From contig NZ_QUNO01000010.1 of the NCBI RefSeq assembly GCF_003387475.1, positions 186,001 through 250,000 on the forward strand: a stretch of DNA of 64,000 bases, read 5' to 3'. The translations under genes were made by a program, and so were the position numbers. Under the pieces are notes generated by a model that searched no databases, was not told the origin of the DNA, and saw only the letters and a program-made list of their open reading frames with translations. Position 1 is the stretch's first letter. Each line of letters starts with the position of its first letter. This document shows positions 39,739 through 50,232 of this stretch, one piece after another. Origin of the DNA: Kutzneria buriramensis (GTDB lineage: Bacteria > Actinomycetota > Actinomycetes > Mycobacteriales > Pseudonocardiaceae).

Positions 39739-40104
39739 TCACTGCTGCTGGCTGGGCAGCGTCCCCTCGGCGATCCGCCGCGCCACGTCCCGGCGCACCC
39801 ACAGCAGGTACACCCAGACCAGCCCGAACAGCACGCCGACGATGCCCAGCGGCACGCTCAGCACGAAGCCGATCAGCGTCAGCACCTGGAGCACGACCGC
39901 GAACGGAATGCCCCACGGGAAGCGGAAACAGCCGCTGGACACGATCATCAGCACCGCGAGCACGCCGACCGCGGCCACCGGCCAGCCGGCCAGGTGGTCG
40001 ACGCGGCCCAGCACGAACAGCGCCAGCCCGATCACGATGGCCTCCAGCACCATCGTGCCGGCCATCACGCCGCGAATGCCCTTCATCGGGTCGGGGGCGG
40101 TCAT
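39739..40104 (-). CDS. DUF4233 membrane protein
   Basis: 121 residues with four transmembrane helices (VMAGTMVLEAIVIGLALFVLG; WPVAAVGVLAVLMIVSSG; IPFAVVLQVLTLIGFVLSV; GIVGVLFGLVWVYLLWVRRDV). The DUF4233 family sits between folC and ndk across actinobacteria; function unknown. ATG overlaps the folC stop (ATGA). Confidence 0.85.
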   Translation of the reverse strand: MTAPDPMKGIRGVMAGTMVLEAIVIGLALFVLGRVDHLAGWPVAAVGVLAVLMIVSSGCFRFPWGIPFAVVLQVLTLIGFVLSVPLGIVGVLFGLVWVYLLWVRRDVARRIAEGTLPSQQQ

Positions 40105-41465
40105 TGCGGCTCCTTGCCGAACAGGGCGCGCACGGCGCCCGCGGTCACGACCGAGCCGGTGACCACGACGGCGCTGCCGGACACCGGCCCGTCGTCGTCG
40201 ACCTCCTCGGCCAGCCGGATCGCCTCCTCGATGGCGTCGTCCAGCCGGGGCTCGACGACGATGCGGTCCTCGCCGAACACCTCACGGGCCAGGCCGCCGA
40301 GCTCGTCGGCGTCCATCGCCCGCGGCGAGCCGTTGTGGGTCAGCACGATCTCGGTGAACACCGGTTCGAGGGCGGCCAGGATGCCGTCCACGTCCTTGTC
40401 GTCCATGACGCTGACCACGCCGATCACCCGCCGGAACGCGAACTGCTCCTGCAACGCCGCCGCCAGCGCGCGGGCGCCGTGCGGGTTGTGCGCGGCGTCG
40501 ATGAACACGCTCGGCGCGTTGCGGATCCGCTCCAGCCGTCCGGGCGACGTCACCGCCGCGAACGCCTCGCGCACCGCCTCGATGTCCAGCTTGCGGCCCG
40601 CTCCCGCGCCGAAGAACACCTCCACCGCCGCCAGCGCCTGCGCAGCGTTGGCCGCCTGGTGCGCGCCGTACAGCGGCAGGAAGATCTCGTCGTACACGCC
40701 ACCCAGGCCCTGGAGCTTGAGCAGTTGGCCGCCGACCGCCGACTCCGTGGTCAGGACGCCGAACTCCATGCCCTGACGGGCCACCGACGCGCCGACCTCC
40801 GCGCAGCGCTCCAGCAGCACCTGCGCCACCTCCGGGCGCTGCTCGGCGAGCACCGCCACCGCGCCCTCCTTGATGATGCCGGCCTTCTCCGCCGCGATGC
40901 CGAGGATGTCCGTGCCGAGGAAGTTGGTGTGGTCGATGTCGATCGGCGTCACCACCGCGACCTTGCCGTCGGCGATGTTGGTGGCGTCCCACCGGCCGCC
41001 CAGGCCGACCTCGACCACCGCCACGTCCACCGGCGCGTCCGCGAACGCCGCGAACGCCATCCCCGTGAGCACCTCGAACTTGCTCATCTTCACGTCGGAC
41101 TTGGCGTCGACCATCGCGATGTACGGCTCGACGTCGCGGTAGACCTCCACGTACCGCTGGGCGCTGATCGGCGCCCCGTCCAGGCTGATCCGCTCGGTCG
41201 CCAGCTGGAGGTGCGGGCTGGTGTACCGGCCGGTGCGCAGCCCGATCCGGGTGAACAGCGCGTCGATCATGCGGCTGGTCGAGGTCTTGCCGTTGGTGCC
41301 GGTGATGTGCACCACTGGGTAGGCCCGCTGCGGCTCGCCCAGCAGATCGGCCAGCGCCGCGATCCGCTCCGTGGACGGCTCGATCTTCGTCTCCGGCCAG
41401 CGGGTGTCCAGTTCGGACTCGACCTCGCGCAGCGCGGCGAGCGCCTCGGGATCGTTCTGGGGCAC
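40101..41465 (-). CDS. folC: Bifunctional folylpolyglutamate synthase / dihydrofolate synthase
   Basis: 454 residues from GTG 41465, chosen for its GGAG-containing upstream site and because homologues begin with a similar DPEALAALREVE segment. The ATP-binding P-loop HITGTNGKTSTSRMI (about 53-67), the Mur-ligase motif VVEVGLGGRWDATN and the C-terminal FIDAAHNPHGARAL are all present. It adds glutamate to dihydropteroate and folates in the cytoplasm. In an operon with DUF4233 and ndk. Confidence 0.92.
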   Translation of the reverse strand: MPQNDPEALAALREVESELDTRWPETKIEPSTERIAALADLLGEPQRAYPVVHITGTNGKTSTSRMIDALFTRIGLRTGRYTSPHLQLATERISLDGAPISAQRYVEVYRDVEPYIAMVDAKSDVKMSKFEVLTGMAFAAFADAPVDVAVVEVGLGGRWDATNIADGKVAVVTPIDIDHTNFLGTDILGIAAEKAGIIKEGAVAVLAEQRPEVAQVLLERCAEVGASVARQGMEFGVLTTESAVGGQLLKLQGLGGVYDEIFLPLYGAHQAANAAQALAAVEVFFGAGAGRKLDIEAVREAFAAVTSPGRLERIRNAPSVFIDAAHNPHGARALAAALQEQFAFRRVIGVVSVMDDKDVDGILAALEPVFTEIVLTHNGSPRAMDADELGGLAREVFGEDRIVVEPRLDDAIEEAIRLAEEVDDDGPVSGSAVVVTGSVVTAGAVRALFGKEPQ

Positions 41466-41557
41466 GCTGGTCTCCGGTGCACTGGACGACGGGGGTACGG
41501 CCCTGAGTCTACGTCGAGTGCCGATCCGGACCGCCGGGGTCCAGATCGGCACTCACC

Positions 41558-44035
41558 TCACAGCTCGACCGACACCTCGAGGTCGCCGCCCTCGACCTCG
41601 AGGTAGCGCAGCTCCCCGATCCGACCGGCGGCCACCAGGTCGTCGGCGAAGCCCTTGACCAGCGCCAACGTGGCGGGATCGGCGGCCAGCTCGACGACGG
41701 CGACGTCGGCCCGCATGGAGAGCTTGGCGGTGGACTTCGCCTTGCGGACGGCGGCGATGGCAGTGGAGGCGAGGTCCAGAGCGGTGGCGTCGCCGCCGCC
41801 CGGCGATTCCGGCCACCGGGCGAGGTGCACGGAGCCGGACTGCCACCAGGACCACACCTCCTCCGTCACATACGGCAGGTAAGGCGCGAACAGCCGCAGC
41901 AAGGTGGAGAGCCCCGTACGCAGGGCGACCCGAGCGGAGCCTGCGCCCTCCAACCCGTACGCGCGTTCCTTGACGAGTTCGAGGTAGTCGTCGCAGAACG
42001 TCCAGAAGAACCGCTCGACCCGCTCCAGCGCGGCGGTGTGCTCGAACCCGTCCAGCGCCGCCGTCGCATCGTCCACAACGGACGAAAGCGCCGCGATCAT
42101 GGCCCGGTCCAACGGGTGCGTGACACTGTCCGATGAGGACGGCTCGTCGAAGGACAGCGCGAACCGGCTGGCGTTGAGCAGCTTGGTGGCCAACCGGCGG
42201 CCGATCTTCATCTGCTTGGGGTCGAACGCCGTGTCGGTGCCGGGCCGCCCACAGGCGGCCCAGTAACGCACGCCGTCGGAACCGTGCTCGGTGAGCAGGG
42301 CGTCGGGCGTGACGACCTCGCCCTTGGACTTGGACATCTTCTTCCGGTCGGGATCGAGGATCCAGCCGGAGATCACCGCGTCCGCCCACGGCAGCGCGTC
42401 CAGCTCCTGCTGCGAGCGCAGCACCGAGTAGAACAGCCAGGTCCGGATGATCTCGTGGCTCTGCGGCCGCAGGTCCATCGGATACGTCAGCGCGAACAGC
42501 TCCGGGTCGCGCTCCCAGCCGGACACGATCAGCGGCGACATCGAGGACGTCATCCACGTGTCCATCACGTCCGGGTCGCCGACGAACCCGCCGGGTGCGC
42601 CACGCTGCGACTCGTCGTAGCCGGGCGGAACCTGGCTGGACGGGTCCACCGGCAGGTCGTCCACGGCGGGCAGAATCGGCGCCTCGTAACGGGGTTCGCC
42701 TCCTGCGTCCAGCGGATACCAGACGGGGAACGGCACGCCGAAGAACCGCTGCCGGCTGACCAGCCAGTCGGAATTCAGCCCCTTCGCCCAGTCGTCATAC
42801 CGGTTGCGCATCCACGCCGGGTGCCACTTGAGCTCGGATCCCCTACGCAGCAACGTTTCCCGGTGCTCCAGGCTGCGCACGAACCACTGCCGGCTGGACA
42901 CGATCTCCAGCGGCTTGTCGCCCTTCTCGTAGAAGTTGACCGGCCGGGTCGTCGGCCGCGGTTCCCCGATCAGGTCGCCGGATTCCCGCAGCAGCTCGAC
43001 GATCCGCTTGCGCGCGCTGAACGACGTCAGCCCGGCCAGCTCGTCGTACGGCGAGGCCGGCACGCCCTCGGGCGGCTCCGGCAGGAACCGGCCGTCGCGG
43101 CCGATCACCGTGCGGGTGGGCAGCTTCAGCTCACGCCACCACCGGACGTCGGTCAGATCGCCGAAGGTGCAACACATCGCGATGCCCGCGCCGCGGTCCG
43201 GCTCGGCGTCCGGGTGCGTGAGCACCGGGATCTCCATGCCGAACAAGGGAGATCGCACGGTGGTGCCGACCAGATGCCGATAGCGCTCGTCGTCCGGATG
43301 GGCGATCAGCGCCACGCACGCCGGCAGCAGCTCGGGCCGGGTGGTCTCGATCTCCACCGGCCCGAAGGAGATCCGGTGCCACGCGCCGGCGTGGTCCCGC
43401 GCCTCCAGCTCGGCCTGCGCCACCGCGGTCTGGAACGTGACATCCCACAGCGACGGCGCTTCCGACTGGTACGCCTGGCCTTCGGCGAGCAGCCGCAGGA
43501 AACCCATCTGGGCCACGCGTTGCGCGTAGGTGCCGATCGTCGAGTACGTCAGCGACCAGTCCACGGACAGTCCGAGCCGCCGCCACAGCGCCTCGAACGC
43601 CTTCTCGTCCTCGACGGTCATGCGCTGGCACAGCTCGACGAAGTTCCGCCGCGAAATCCCGACCTGCTGCTTGCTCGACGTCTCCGCCGGCACGTACGAC
43701 GGGTCGTACGGCAGCGAGGGGTGGCAGCGCACGCCGTAGCGCAGCTGCACCCGGCGCTCGGTGGGCAGCCCGTTGTCGTCCCACCCCATCGGGTAGAACA
43801 CGTTCTTGCCGCGCATCCGCTGGAACCGGGCTACGACGTCGGTGTGGGTGTAGCTGAAGACGTGGCCTACGTGCAGCGACCCGCTCACCGTCGGCGGCGG
43901 CGTGTCGATGGAAAACACCTCAGCACGCGAATCGGGCCGGTGGAAGCGGAATGTCTCGTCCGCTGCCCACCGGCCCGACCACTTGTCCTCGATGCCCTCC
44001 ATCGACGGGCGCTGCGGAATTCCGTCACCCGTCAT
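41558..44035 (-). CDS. Valyl-tRNA synthetase, archaeal-type paralogue
   Basis: 825 residues from ATG 44035. Class Ia signatures: SGSLHVGHVFSYTHTD (HIGH) and DRKKMSKSKGE (KMSKS). The segment YPMGWDDNGLPTERRVQ is the form found in archaeal/Rickettsia-type ValRS, unlike [11 protein letters not shown] in the bacterial enzyme next door. An editing domain is present, but the C-terminal coiled coil of bacterial ValRS is absent. It charges tRNA-Val with valine. It starts 7 bases after the stop of the bacterial-type valS, so the two are co-transcribed. Confidence 0.8.
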   Translation of the reverse strand: MTGDGIPQRPSMEGIEDKWSGRWAADETFRFHRPDSRAEVFSIDTPPPTVSGSLHVGHVFSYTHTDVVARFQRMRGKNVFYPMGWDDNGLPTERRVQLRYGVRCHPSLPYDPSYVPAETSSKQQVGISRRNFVELCQRMTVEDEKAFEALWRRLGLSVDWSLTYSTIGTYAQRVAQMGFLRLLAEGQAYQSEAPSLWDVTFQTAVAQAELEARDHAGAWHRISFGPVEIETTRPELLPACVALIAHPDDERYRHLVGTTVRSPLFGMEIPVLTHPDAEPDRGAGIAMCCTFGDLTDVRWWRELKLPTRTVIGRDGRFLPEPPEGVPASPYDELAGLTSFSARKRIVELLRESGDLIGEPRPTTRPVNFYEKGDKPLEIVSSRQWFVRSLEHRETLLRRGSELKWHPAWMRNRYDDWAKGLNSDWLVSRQRFFGVPFPVWYPLDAGGEPRYEAPILPAVDDLPVDPSSQVPPGYDESQRGAPGGFVGDPDVMDTWMTSSMSPLIVSGWERDPELFALTYPMDLRPQSHEIIRTWLFYSVLRSQQELDALPWADAVISGWILDPDRKKMSKSKGEVVTPDALLTEHGSDGVRYWAACGRPGTDTAFDPKQMKIGRRLATKLLNASRFALSFDEPSSSDSVTHPLDRAMIAALSSVVDDATAALDGFEHTAALERVERFFWTFCDDYLELVKERAYGLEGAGSARVALRTGLSTLLRLFAPYLPYVTEEVWSWWQSGSVHLARWPESPGGGDATALDLASTAIAAVRKAKSTAKLSMRADVAVVELAADPATLALVKGFADDLVAAGRIGELRYLEVEGGDLEVSVEL

Positions 44036-44042
44036 GGAGAAA

Positions 44043-46664
44043 TCACCCTTCCGGCAGTGCGTCCAAACGCGCGGCCACCCGCGCGATGTCGGCGACGGCG
44101 GCCTCCCGGCGCGCCTTGATCTTGTCAACGACCTGCGCCGGCGCCTTGTCGACGAAGGCTGGATTGTTCAGCTTCCCGTCGCACTGGGCCAACTCCTTTT
44201 CGGCCGCCGCGAGGTCCTTGGCCAGCCGCTTGCGCTCGGCGGCCACGTCGATCGTGCCGGAGGTGTCCAGCTCGACCCGCACGCCGCCGATCTCCAGCGA
44301 GGCGCTCGCGGTGAACCCGTCGGCCGGCTCGTCCAGGCGGGCGATGGCCCGCACCGCGGCCAGCTGGCCGGCGATGTCGGCTTCGTCCACACCGGACAGT
44401 CGGGCCGGCACCTTCTGCCCCGGCCTGAGGCCCTGGTCGGCCCGGAACCGGCGGACCTCGGTGATCAGCCTCTGCACGGTGTCGATCCGCCGCGCGGCAA
44501 CGACATCGGCCTCGGCCCCGACGACCTTCGGCCAGTCGGCGATCATCAGCGAGTCGCCGCCGGTCAGCGCGGTCCACAGCGTCTCGGTGATGAACGGGAT
44601 CACCGGGTGCAGCAGGCGCAGCAGCGTGTCCAGCACGTGCCCGAGCACCGCGCGGGTCGCCTCGGCGCGCTCGCCGCCCTCGGCGATCTGCACCTTGGCC
44701 AGCTCCAGGTACCAGTCGCAGTACTCGTCCCAGGTGAAGTGGTACAGCGCCTCGCACAGCTTCGCGAACTCGTAGCGCTCGAACAGATCGTCCACTTCGG
44801 ACACAACCTGGTCGGCGCGGTCCAGGATCCACCGGTCGGCGTCGGTCAGCTGGTCGCGGGCCGGCACCGGGCGGGCCGTGGTGGCCCCGTTGAGCAGCGC
44901 GAACCGGCTGGCGTTCCACAGCTTCGTGCAGAAGTTGCGGGAGCCGCCGGCCCACTCCTCGGCCAGCGCCATGTCGCCGCCCGGGTTGGCGCCGCGCGCC
45001 AGCGTGAACCGGGCCGCGTCCGCCCCGTAGGCGTCCAGCCACTTCAGCGGGTCGATGACGTTGCCGCGCGACTTGGACATCTTCTTGCCGTTGGCGTCGC
45101 GGATCAGGCCGTGCAGGTACACGTGGTCGAACGGCTGCGCGCCGTCCATCGCGTACAGGCCGAACATCATCATCCGGGCGACCCAGAAGAACAGGATGTC
45201 GTAGCCGGTGGACAGCACCGTGGTCGGATAGAACTTGGCCAGGTCGGCGGTCCGGTCCGGCCAGCCCAGCGTGGACATCGGCCACAGGCCCGAGGAGAAC
45301 CAGGTGTCCAGCACGTCCTCGTCCTGGTGCCAGCCCCGGCCGGTCGGCGGCTCCTCGTCCGGTCCGACGCAGACGACCTCGCCGTCCGGGCCGTACCAGA
45401 CCGGGATCCGGTGGCCCCACCACAGCTGCCGCGAGATGCACCAGTCGTGCAGGTTGTCGACCCAGTCGAAGTAGCGCTTGGCCAGCTCCGGCGGGTGGAT
45501 CTGGGTGCGGCCGTCGCGCACGGCGTCGCCGGCCGCCTTGGCCAGCGGGCCGACGTTGACGAACCACTGCAACGACAGCCGCGGCTCGACGACGGTGTCG
45601 CAGCGCGAGCAGTGGCCGACGGAGTGCAGGTACGGCCGCTTCTCGGCGACGATCCGGCCCTGCTCGCGCAGCGCCGCCACGATCGCCGGCCGCGCCTCGA
45701 ACCGGTCCAGCCCCTCGAACGGGCCGGCGACGGTGACGCAGCCGCGGGAGTCCATGATCGTCATGGACGGCAGCGAGTGCCGCTGCCCGATCTCGAAGTC
45801 GTTCGGGTCGTGCGCCGGCGTCACCTTCACCGCGCCGGTGCCGAAAGATGGGTCCACGTGCTCGTCGGCGACGACCGGGATGCGGCGGCCGGTCAGCGGC
45901 AGCTCGACCTCGGTGCCGATCAGGTGCTTGTAGCGCTCGTCGTCCGGGTGCACGGCCACCGCGGTGTCGCCGAGCATCGTCTCGGCGCGGGTGGTGGCCA
46001 CCACGATCGAGGCGTCGCCGTCGCCGTAGCGGATCGAGACCAGTTCGCCCTCGTCCTCGGAGTGCTCGACCTCGATGTCCGACAGCGCCGTGAGGCAGCG
46101 CGGGCACCAGTTGATGATCCGTTCGGCGCGGTAGGCCAGGCCGTCGTCGAACAGCTTCTTGAACATGGTCTGCACGGCCCGCGACAGCGGCTCGTCCATG
46201 GTGAAGCGCTCACGGCTCCAGTCCACGCTGTCGCCCAGGCGGCGCATCTGGTCGAGGATCTTGCCGCCGTACTCGGCCTTCCACTCCCAGACCCGCTCCA
46301 CGAACTTCTCGCGGCCCAGGTCGTGCCGGGACAGGCCCTCGCCGGCCAGCTGCCGCTCCACCACGTTCTGGGTGGCGATGCCGGCGTGGTCCATGCCCGG
46401 CAGCCACAGCGCCTCGTAGCCCTGCATCCGGCGGCGACGGGTCAGCGCGTCCATCACCGTGTGGTTGAGGGCGTGGCCCATGTGCAGGCTGCCGGTGACG
46501 TTCGGCGGGGGCAGCACGATGCAGAACGCGGGCTTGTCGCTCGCCGCGTCCGCGCCGAAGTAGCCGTTGTCTACCCACCGCTGGTACAGCCCCTGCTCTA
46601 CCTCCGCCGGGTTCCAGGCGGAGGGGAGGTCGGTGGTGTACTGCTGCGGAAGGGTCTCGGTCAC
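44043..46664 (-). CDS. valS: Valyl-tRNA synthetase, bacterial type
   Basis: 873 residues. HIGH motif as [20 protein letters not shown], the ValRS-specific [25 protein letters not shown] as [16 protein letters not shown], and the C-terminal coiled coil ([30 protein letters not shown]). It charges tRNA-Val, with post-transfer editing of Thr. First gene of the leftward valS-valS2-folC-DUF4233-ndk block, as in related actinobacteria apart from the extra ValRS. Confidence 0.93.
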   Translation of the reverse strand: MTETLPQQYTTDLPSAWNPAEVEQGLYQRWVDNGYFGADAASDKPAFCIVLPPPNVTGSLHMGHALNHTVMDALTRRRRMQGYEALWLPGMDHAGIATQNVVERQLAGEGLSRHDLGREKFVERVWEWKAEYGGKILDQMRRLGDSVDWSRERFTMDEPLSRAVQTMFKKLFDDGLAYRAERIINWCPRCLTALSDIEVEHSEDEGELVSIRYGDGDASIVVATTRAETMLGDTAVAVHPDDERYKHLIGTEVELPLTGRRIPVVADEHVDPSFGTGAVKVTPAHDPNDFEIGQRHSLPSMTIMDSRGCVTVAGPFEGLDRFEARPAIVAALREQGRIVAEKRPYLHSVGHCSRCDTVVEPRLSLQWFVNVGPLAKAAGDAVRDGRTQIHPPELAKRYFDWVDNLHDWCISRQLWWGHRIPVWYGPDGEVVCVGPDEEPPTGRGWHQDEDVLDTWFSSGLWPMSTLGWPDRTADLAKFYPTTVLSTGYDILFFWVARMMMFGLYAMDGAQPFDHVYLHGLIRDANGKKMSKSRGNVIDPLKWLDAYGADAARFTLARGANPGGDMALAEEWAGGSRNFCTKLWNASRFALLNGATTARPVPARDQLTDADRWILDRADQVVSEVDDLFERYEFAKLCEALYHFTWDEYCDWYLELAKVQIAEGGERAEATRAVLGHVLDTLLRLLHPVIPFITETLWTALTGGDSLMIADWPKVVGAEADVVAARRIDTVQRLITEVRRFRADQGLRPGQKVPARLSGVDEADIAGQLAAVRAIARLDEPADGFTASASLEIGGVRVELDTSGTIDVAAERKRLAKDLAAAEKELAQCDGKLNNPAFVDKAPAQVVDKIKARREAAVADIARVAARLDALPEG

Positions 46665-46751
46665 GCGAAGAGTCTACGGAGCCCCGGCGGCACCCATCTA
46701 ACGGGTGACATGGGCGTTGCTAGAGTGCTCGCGCCGAAACGGGGGGACGCC

Positions 46752-47663
46752 GTGGACGACATCGAGAACCATCCGGACCTGACGGATGCGAAGTGGCTGC
46801 GCGGTGCCGAGAGACGGGCGCGCCGGGCGGCCCGAAGATCCCGGCCGCGCAAGCCCGGTCCCCGGCTCAGCCGCCTGGTGATCCCGACCGTGCTGGTCGC
46901 GTTCGCCGGGGCGCTGTTCCTGCTCTACCGGGTCGGCTCCGTGCCGCTGCCGGACGCCGCCCCGACCACCGCGCCCGCCCCGCCGCCGACGAGCGCCCGC
47001 CCGGATCCCACGACCATCGAGTCCACCGGGCACGTCGATCTGACCCACCCGTTCGCCGACACTCCCGCCGCCAATTGGGCCACCACCATCCCCGTGCCGG
47101 CCGCCACCGCGGTCGGCGGATTCACCGCCGCGCAGGTCACCGCGGCGTACCAAGCGGTGCAGCGCACCAGCACCGAATCCCGGCTCGACCCGCAGGTCAC
47201 CGTGCACCACGACACCGCCCCGTTCATCGCGACCCTGGCGACCGGCGTGAAGCTGCCGGACGCGAACGGCTGGGTCACCAAGATCGCCGACGGCTACCAG
47301 CTGCTGCCGGTGCCGCCCCGCGTCGACGGCTCGATGACCAGCTCCGTGGACGACAGGGGCCGGCTGGTCGTGCACACCAACTTCGTCTACGTCTACGCGT
47401 TCCAGCCGGCCTCGCACGAGGCGCCGGGCACGCCCTGGGACATCGTGTCGGTGGTGCACGAGAACGCCGACTACACGATGGTCGACGGCAAGCCGTGGCC
47501 GTCGAACTCCAAGGCGTACTTCTATTCGATGAACTGCGACCTGGCGCGGCAGGACCAGCTGGCCCCGCAGTACTCCGGTAGCGGCGCCGGCGGCACGTCC
47601 ACCGAGAAGCCCGAGGCGTACTTCGACCCGAAGCACCCGATCGACGTCGGCCAGGGCTGCTGA
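46752..47663 (+). CDS. Membrane-anchored extracellular protein of unknown function
   Basis: 303 residues. GTG 46752 chosen because ACGGGGGGACGCC precedes it. A basic head (RGAERRARRAARRSRPRKPGP), one transmembrane helix near 42-60 (LVIPTVLVAFAGALFLLYRVG), a Pro/Thr linker, then an extracellular domain of about 220 residues (ATAVGGFTAAQVTAAYQAVQ..., HTNFVYVYAFQP). Two cysteines near the C-terminus (MNCDLARQD, DVGQGC) could form a disulfide. No family recognised. It diverges from valS. Confidence 0.65.
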   Translation: MDDIENHPDLTDAKWLRGAERRARRAARRSRPRKPGPRLSRLVIPTVLVAFAGALFLLYRVGSVPLPDAAPTTAPAPPPTSARPDPTTIESTGHVDLTHPFADTPAANWATTIPVPAATAVGGFTAAQVTAAYQAVQRTSTESRLDPQVTVHHDTAPFIATLATGVKLPDANGWVTKIADGYQLLPVPPRVDGSMTSSVDDRGRLVVHTNFVYVYAFQPASHEAPGTPWDIVSVVHENADYTMVDGKPWPSNSKAYFYSMNCDLARQDQLAPQYSGSGAGGTSTEKPEAYFDPKHPIDVGQGC

Positions 47664-47704
47664 CCCGCCTGGCCTCCGATTCGCCCGCGGCGGAGAATGA
47701 GGTC

Positions 47705-50005
47705 ATGACGCGCAGGGCACCGGAGCAGGACGTCGACGAGAGCAAGATCGAGGTCGGCGAGCCGAAGACGTACGCCGCGGGGGTGAAGGGCGTGCTGGTG
47801 TCGCTCCAGCACGGCTGGGACCAGATGGGGGCCACCCGCAGCGTGCGCACGCTGCGCCTGCTCAACCAGCGTGAGGGCTTCGACTGCCCGGGCTGCGCGT
47901 GGCCCGAGGCGCAGGGCCACCGCAAGCTGGCCGAGTTCTGCGAGAACGGCGCCAAGGCCGTCGCCGAGGAGGCCACCACCCGGCGGGTGCCGCCGGAGTT
48001 CTTCGCCGAGCACTCCGTCGCGGAGCTGGCCGAGAAGACCGACTACTGGCTGGGCCAGCAGGGTCGGCTGACGCATCCGATGGTGTTGCGCGAGGGCGCG
48101 AGCCACTACGAGCCGATCTCCTGGGGCAACGCGTTCGAGCTGGTCGGCGGCAAGCTGCGGGACCTGGCCGACCCGAACGAGGCGATCTTCTACACGTCCG
48201 GCCGGACCAGCAACGAGGCCGCCTTCGCCTACCAGCTGCTGGCCCGCGCGCTGGGCACCAACAACCTGCCCGACTGCTCGAACATGTGCCACGAGTCGTC
48301 CGGCTCGGCCCTGATCCAGACCATCGGCATCGGCAAGGGCTCGGTCAGCCTCGCCGACGTCACCAACGCGGACCTGCTGCTGGTCGTGGGCCAGAACCCC
48401 GGCACCAACCACCCGCGCATGCTGTCCGCGCTGGAGGAGGCCAAGGGCAACGGCGCCACCATCGTCGCCGTCAACCCGCTGCCCGAGGCCGGGCTGATGC
48501 GCTTCAAGAACCCGCAGAACGTGCGCGGCGTGATCGGCAGGGGCACGCCGCTGGCCGACGAGTTCTGCCAGATCCGGCTCGGCGGTGACCTGGCCTTCTT
48601 CCGGGCGCTGGGGCACCTGGTGCTGGCCGCCGAGGACGCCGCGCCGGGCACGGTGCTGGACCGCGAGTTCATCGAGTCCTCGACGCACGGCTTCGAGGAG
48701 TGGGCGGCCGACATCCGTCAGCTGGACTGGGACGAGGTGGACGCGGCGACGGGGCTGTCCCGGGAGCAGATCGCTGGGGTCGCCCGCCTGCTGATCGAGT
48801 CGAAGCGGACGATCATCTGCTGGGCGATGGGCCTGACCCAGCACAAGAAGTCCGTGCCGACCATCCGCGAGCTGGTGAACGTGTTGCTGCTGCGGGGAAT
48901 GATCGGCAAGCCGGGGGCCGGCGTGTGCCCGGTGCGTGGTCACTCCAACGTGCAGGGCGACCGCACGATGGGCATCTACGAGAAGCCGGCGGAGAAGTTC
49001 CTGGCCGCCCTGGACACCGAGTTCGGCATCACCTCGCCGCGGGACCACGGCTACGACACCGTCGAGGCCATTCATGCGATGCGCGACGGCAAGGCCAAGG
49101 TGTTCTTCGCCGTCGGCGGGAACTTCGTGTCGGCCACGCCGGACACCGAGGTCACGGAGCGCGCCTTGCGCTCGATGGACCTGACCGTGCACGTGTCGAC
49201 GAAGCTGAACCGGTCTCACGTCGTTCCCGGTCGGACGGCGCTGATCCTGCCGACCCTGGGCCGGACCGAGCGGGACGACCAGGCTGGTGGCACCCAGTTC
49301 GTCACCGTCGAGGACTCCATGTCGGTGGTGCACCGGTCGCGCGGGCGGCTGGCGCCGGCGAGCGAGCACCTGCTGTCCGAGGTCGCCATCGTGTCGCGCC
49401 TCGCGCGGGCGGTGTTCGGCGACGACCACGTGGTGCCGTGGGCGACGTTCGAGGGTGACTACGACACCGTCCGCGACCGGATTTCCCGTGTGGTGCCGGG
49501 ATGTGCGGACTACAACGCGCGTGTCCGCGAACCCGACGGCTTCGTGCTGCCGCACCCGCCGCGCGACTCGCGATCGTTCCCGACCACCACCGGCAAGGCC
49601 AATTTCACCGTCAACCCGGTGGAGCTCATCCGTGTGCCGGCCGGTCGGCTGATCCTCCAGACGCTGCGCAGCCACGACCAGTACAACACCACCATCTACG
49701 GGCTGGACGATCGCTACCGCGGCGTGCACGACGGCCGGCGCGTGGTGTTCGTCAACCCGGATGATCTGTCCGAACTGGGCGTCGCCGACGGGTCCATGGT
49801 GGACATGGTGAGCGAGTGGCCGTCCGGCGACGGGGTGGTGGAGCGGCGGGTCAAGCTGTTCCGGGTGATCGCGTACCCGACCGCCCGCGGCTGCGCGGCG
49901 GCGTACTTCCCCGAGGCGAACGCGTTGGTGCCGCTGGAATCCACCGCCGAGACGTCGAACACCCCGACGTCCAAGGCGATCATCATCCGTATCGAGCGGA
50001 GCTGA
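47705..50005 (+). CDS. FdhF/YdeP-family molybdopterin oxidoreductase
   Basis: 766 residues of the formate-dehydrogenase-like YdeP family. N-terminal CPGCAWPE (60s), the molybdopterin region IFYTSGRTSNEAAFAYQLLARALGTNN and LLVVGQNPGTNHPRML, and the C-terminal domain ending NTPTSKAIIIR. It lacks the four-cysteine iron-sulfur site of classical FdhA. Substrate not proven; formate is suggested by fdhD and the OFA transporter nearby. ATG start. Confidence 0.85.
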   Translation: MTRRAPEQDVDESKIEVGEPKTYAAGVKGVLVSLQHGWDQMGATRSVRTLRLLNQREGFDCPGCAWPEAQGHRKLAEFCENGAKAVAEEATTRRVPPEFFAEHSVAELAEKTDYWLGQQGRLTHPMVLREGASHYEPISWGNAFELVGGKLRDLADPNEAIFYTSGRTSNEAAFAYQLLARALGTNNLPDCSNMCHESSGSALIQTIGIGKGSVSLADVTNADLLLVVGQNPGTNHPRMLSALEEAKGNGATIVAVNPLPEAGLMRFKNPQNVRGVIGRGTPLADEFCQIRLGGDLAFFRALGHLVLAAEDAAPGTVLDREFIESSTHGFEEWAADIRQLDWDEVDAATGLSREQIAGVARLLIESKRTIICWAMGLTQHKKSVPTIRELVNVLLLRGMIGKPGAGVCPVRGHSNVQGDRTMGIYEKPAEKFLAALDTEFGITSPRDHGYDTVEAIHAMRDGKAKVFFAVGGNFVSATPDTEVTERALRSMDLTVHVSTKLNRSHVVPGRTALILPTLGRTERDDQAGGTQFVTVEDSMSVVHRSRGRLAPASEHLLSEVAIVSRLARAVFGDDHVVPWATFEGDYDTVRDRISRVVPGCADYNARVREPDGFVLPHPPRDSRSFPTTTGKANFTVNPVELIRVPAGRLILQTLRSHDQYNTTIYGLDDRYRGVHDGRRVVFVNPDDLSELGVADGSMVDMVSEWPSGDGVVERRVKLFRVIAYPTARGCAAAYFPEANALVPLESTAETSNTPTSKAIIIRIERS

Positions 50006-50073
50006 CGGGGCCGATGTCGGCGACCGGCGCCGCGCCGCGGATCGTCGCTCGGTCGCCAGTCGATCCTTTGTAG

Positions 50074-50113
50074 ACTTCGGGGCCCGTGGCGTTCTCGCCA
50101 CGGGCCCCGAAGT
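50074..50113. terminator. Bidirectional terminator
   Basis: 18-bp perfect stem (ACTTCGGGGCCCGTGGCG with its complement) and a TTCT loop, between the converging fdhF-like gene and the MFS operon. Confidence 0.9.
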
Positions 50114-50124
50114 GGTTTCGCTTG

Positions 50125-50232
50125 TCAGCCCTTGAAGAGCTGCACCACCTTGATGAAAAGCTGGACGAGGCCGTAGGTGAACGGCGCGGCGACCCAGAGC
50201 CAGGCGACCACCATGAGCGCGCTGCGGTTCAC
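50125..50232 (-). CDS. MFS transporter small subunit (35 residues)
   Basis: A 35-residue single-helix peptide (NRSALMVVAWLWVAAPFTYGLVQLFIKVVQLFKG after the start, given here in part: VVAWLWVAAPFTYGLVQLF). GTG overlaps the transporter stop by 4 bases. Tiny partners of this kind follow OFA-type MFS genes in actinobacteria and proteobacteria and probably stabilise the transporter. Confidence 0.7.
   Translation of the reverse strand: MNRSALMVVAWLWVAAPFTYGLVQLFIKVVQLFKG

Noticed and set aside
41558-44035. Isoleucyl-tRNA synthetase considered for the second synthetase
   Set aside because: The signature GWDDNGLPTE is that of archaeal-type ValRS; IleRS has a GWDTHGLPIE form.
43902-46751. Very long plus-strand open frame opposite both valyl-tRNA synthetases
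   Set aside because: High-GC shadow of real minus-strand genes; composition is Arg/His/Asp-rich without domains. Only its last part (46752-47663) is a real gene.
46665-46751. T-box leader upstream of valS considered
   Set aside because: The gap is only 87 bases and contains the divergent promoter; no T-box sequence is visible.
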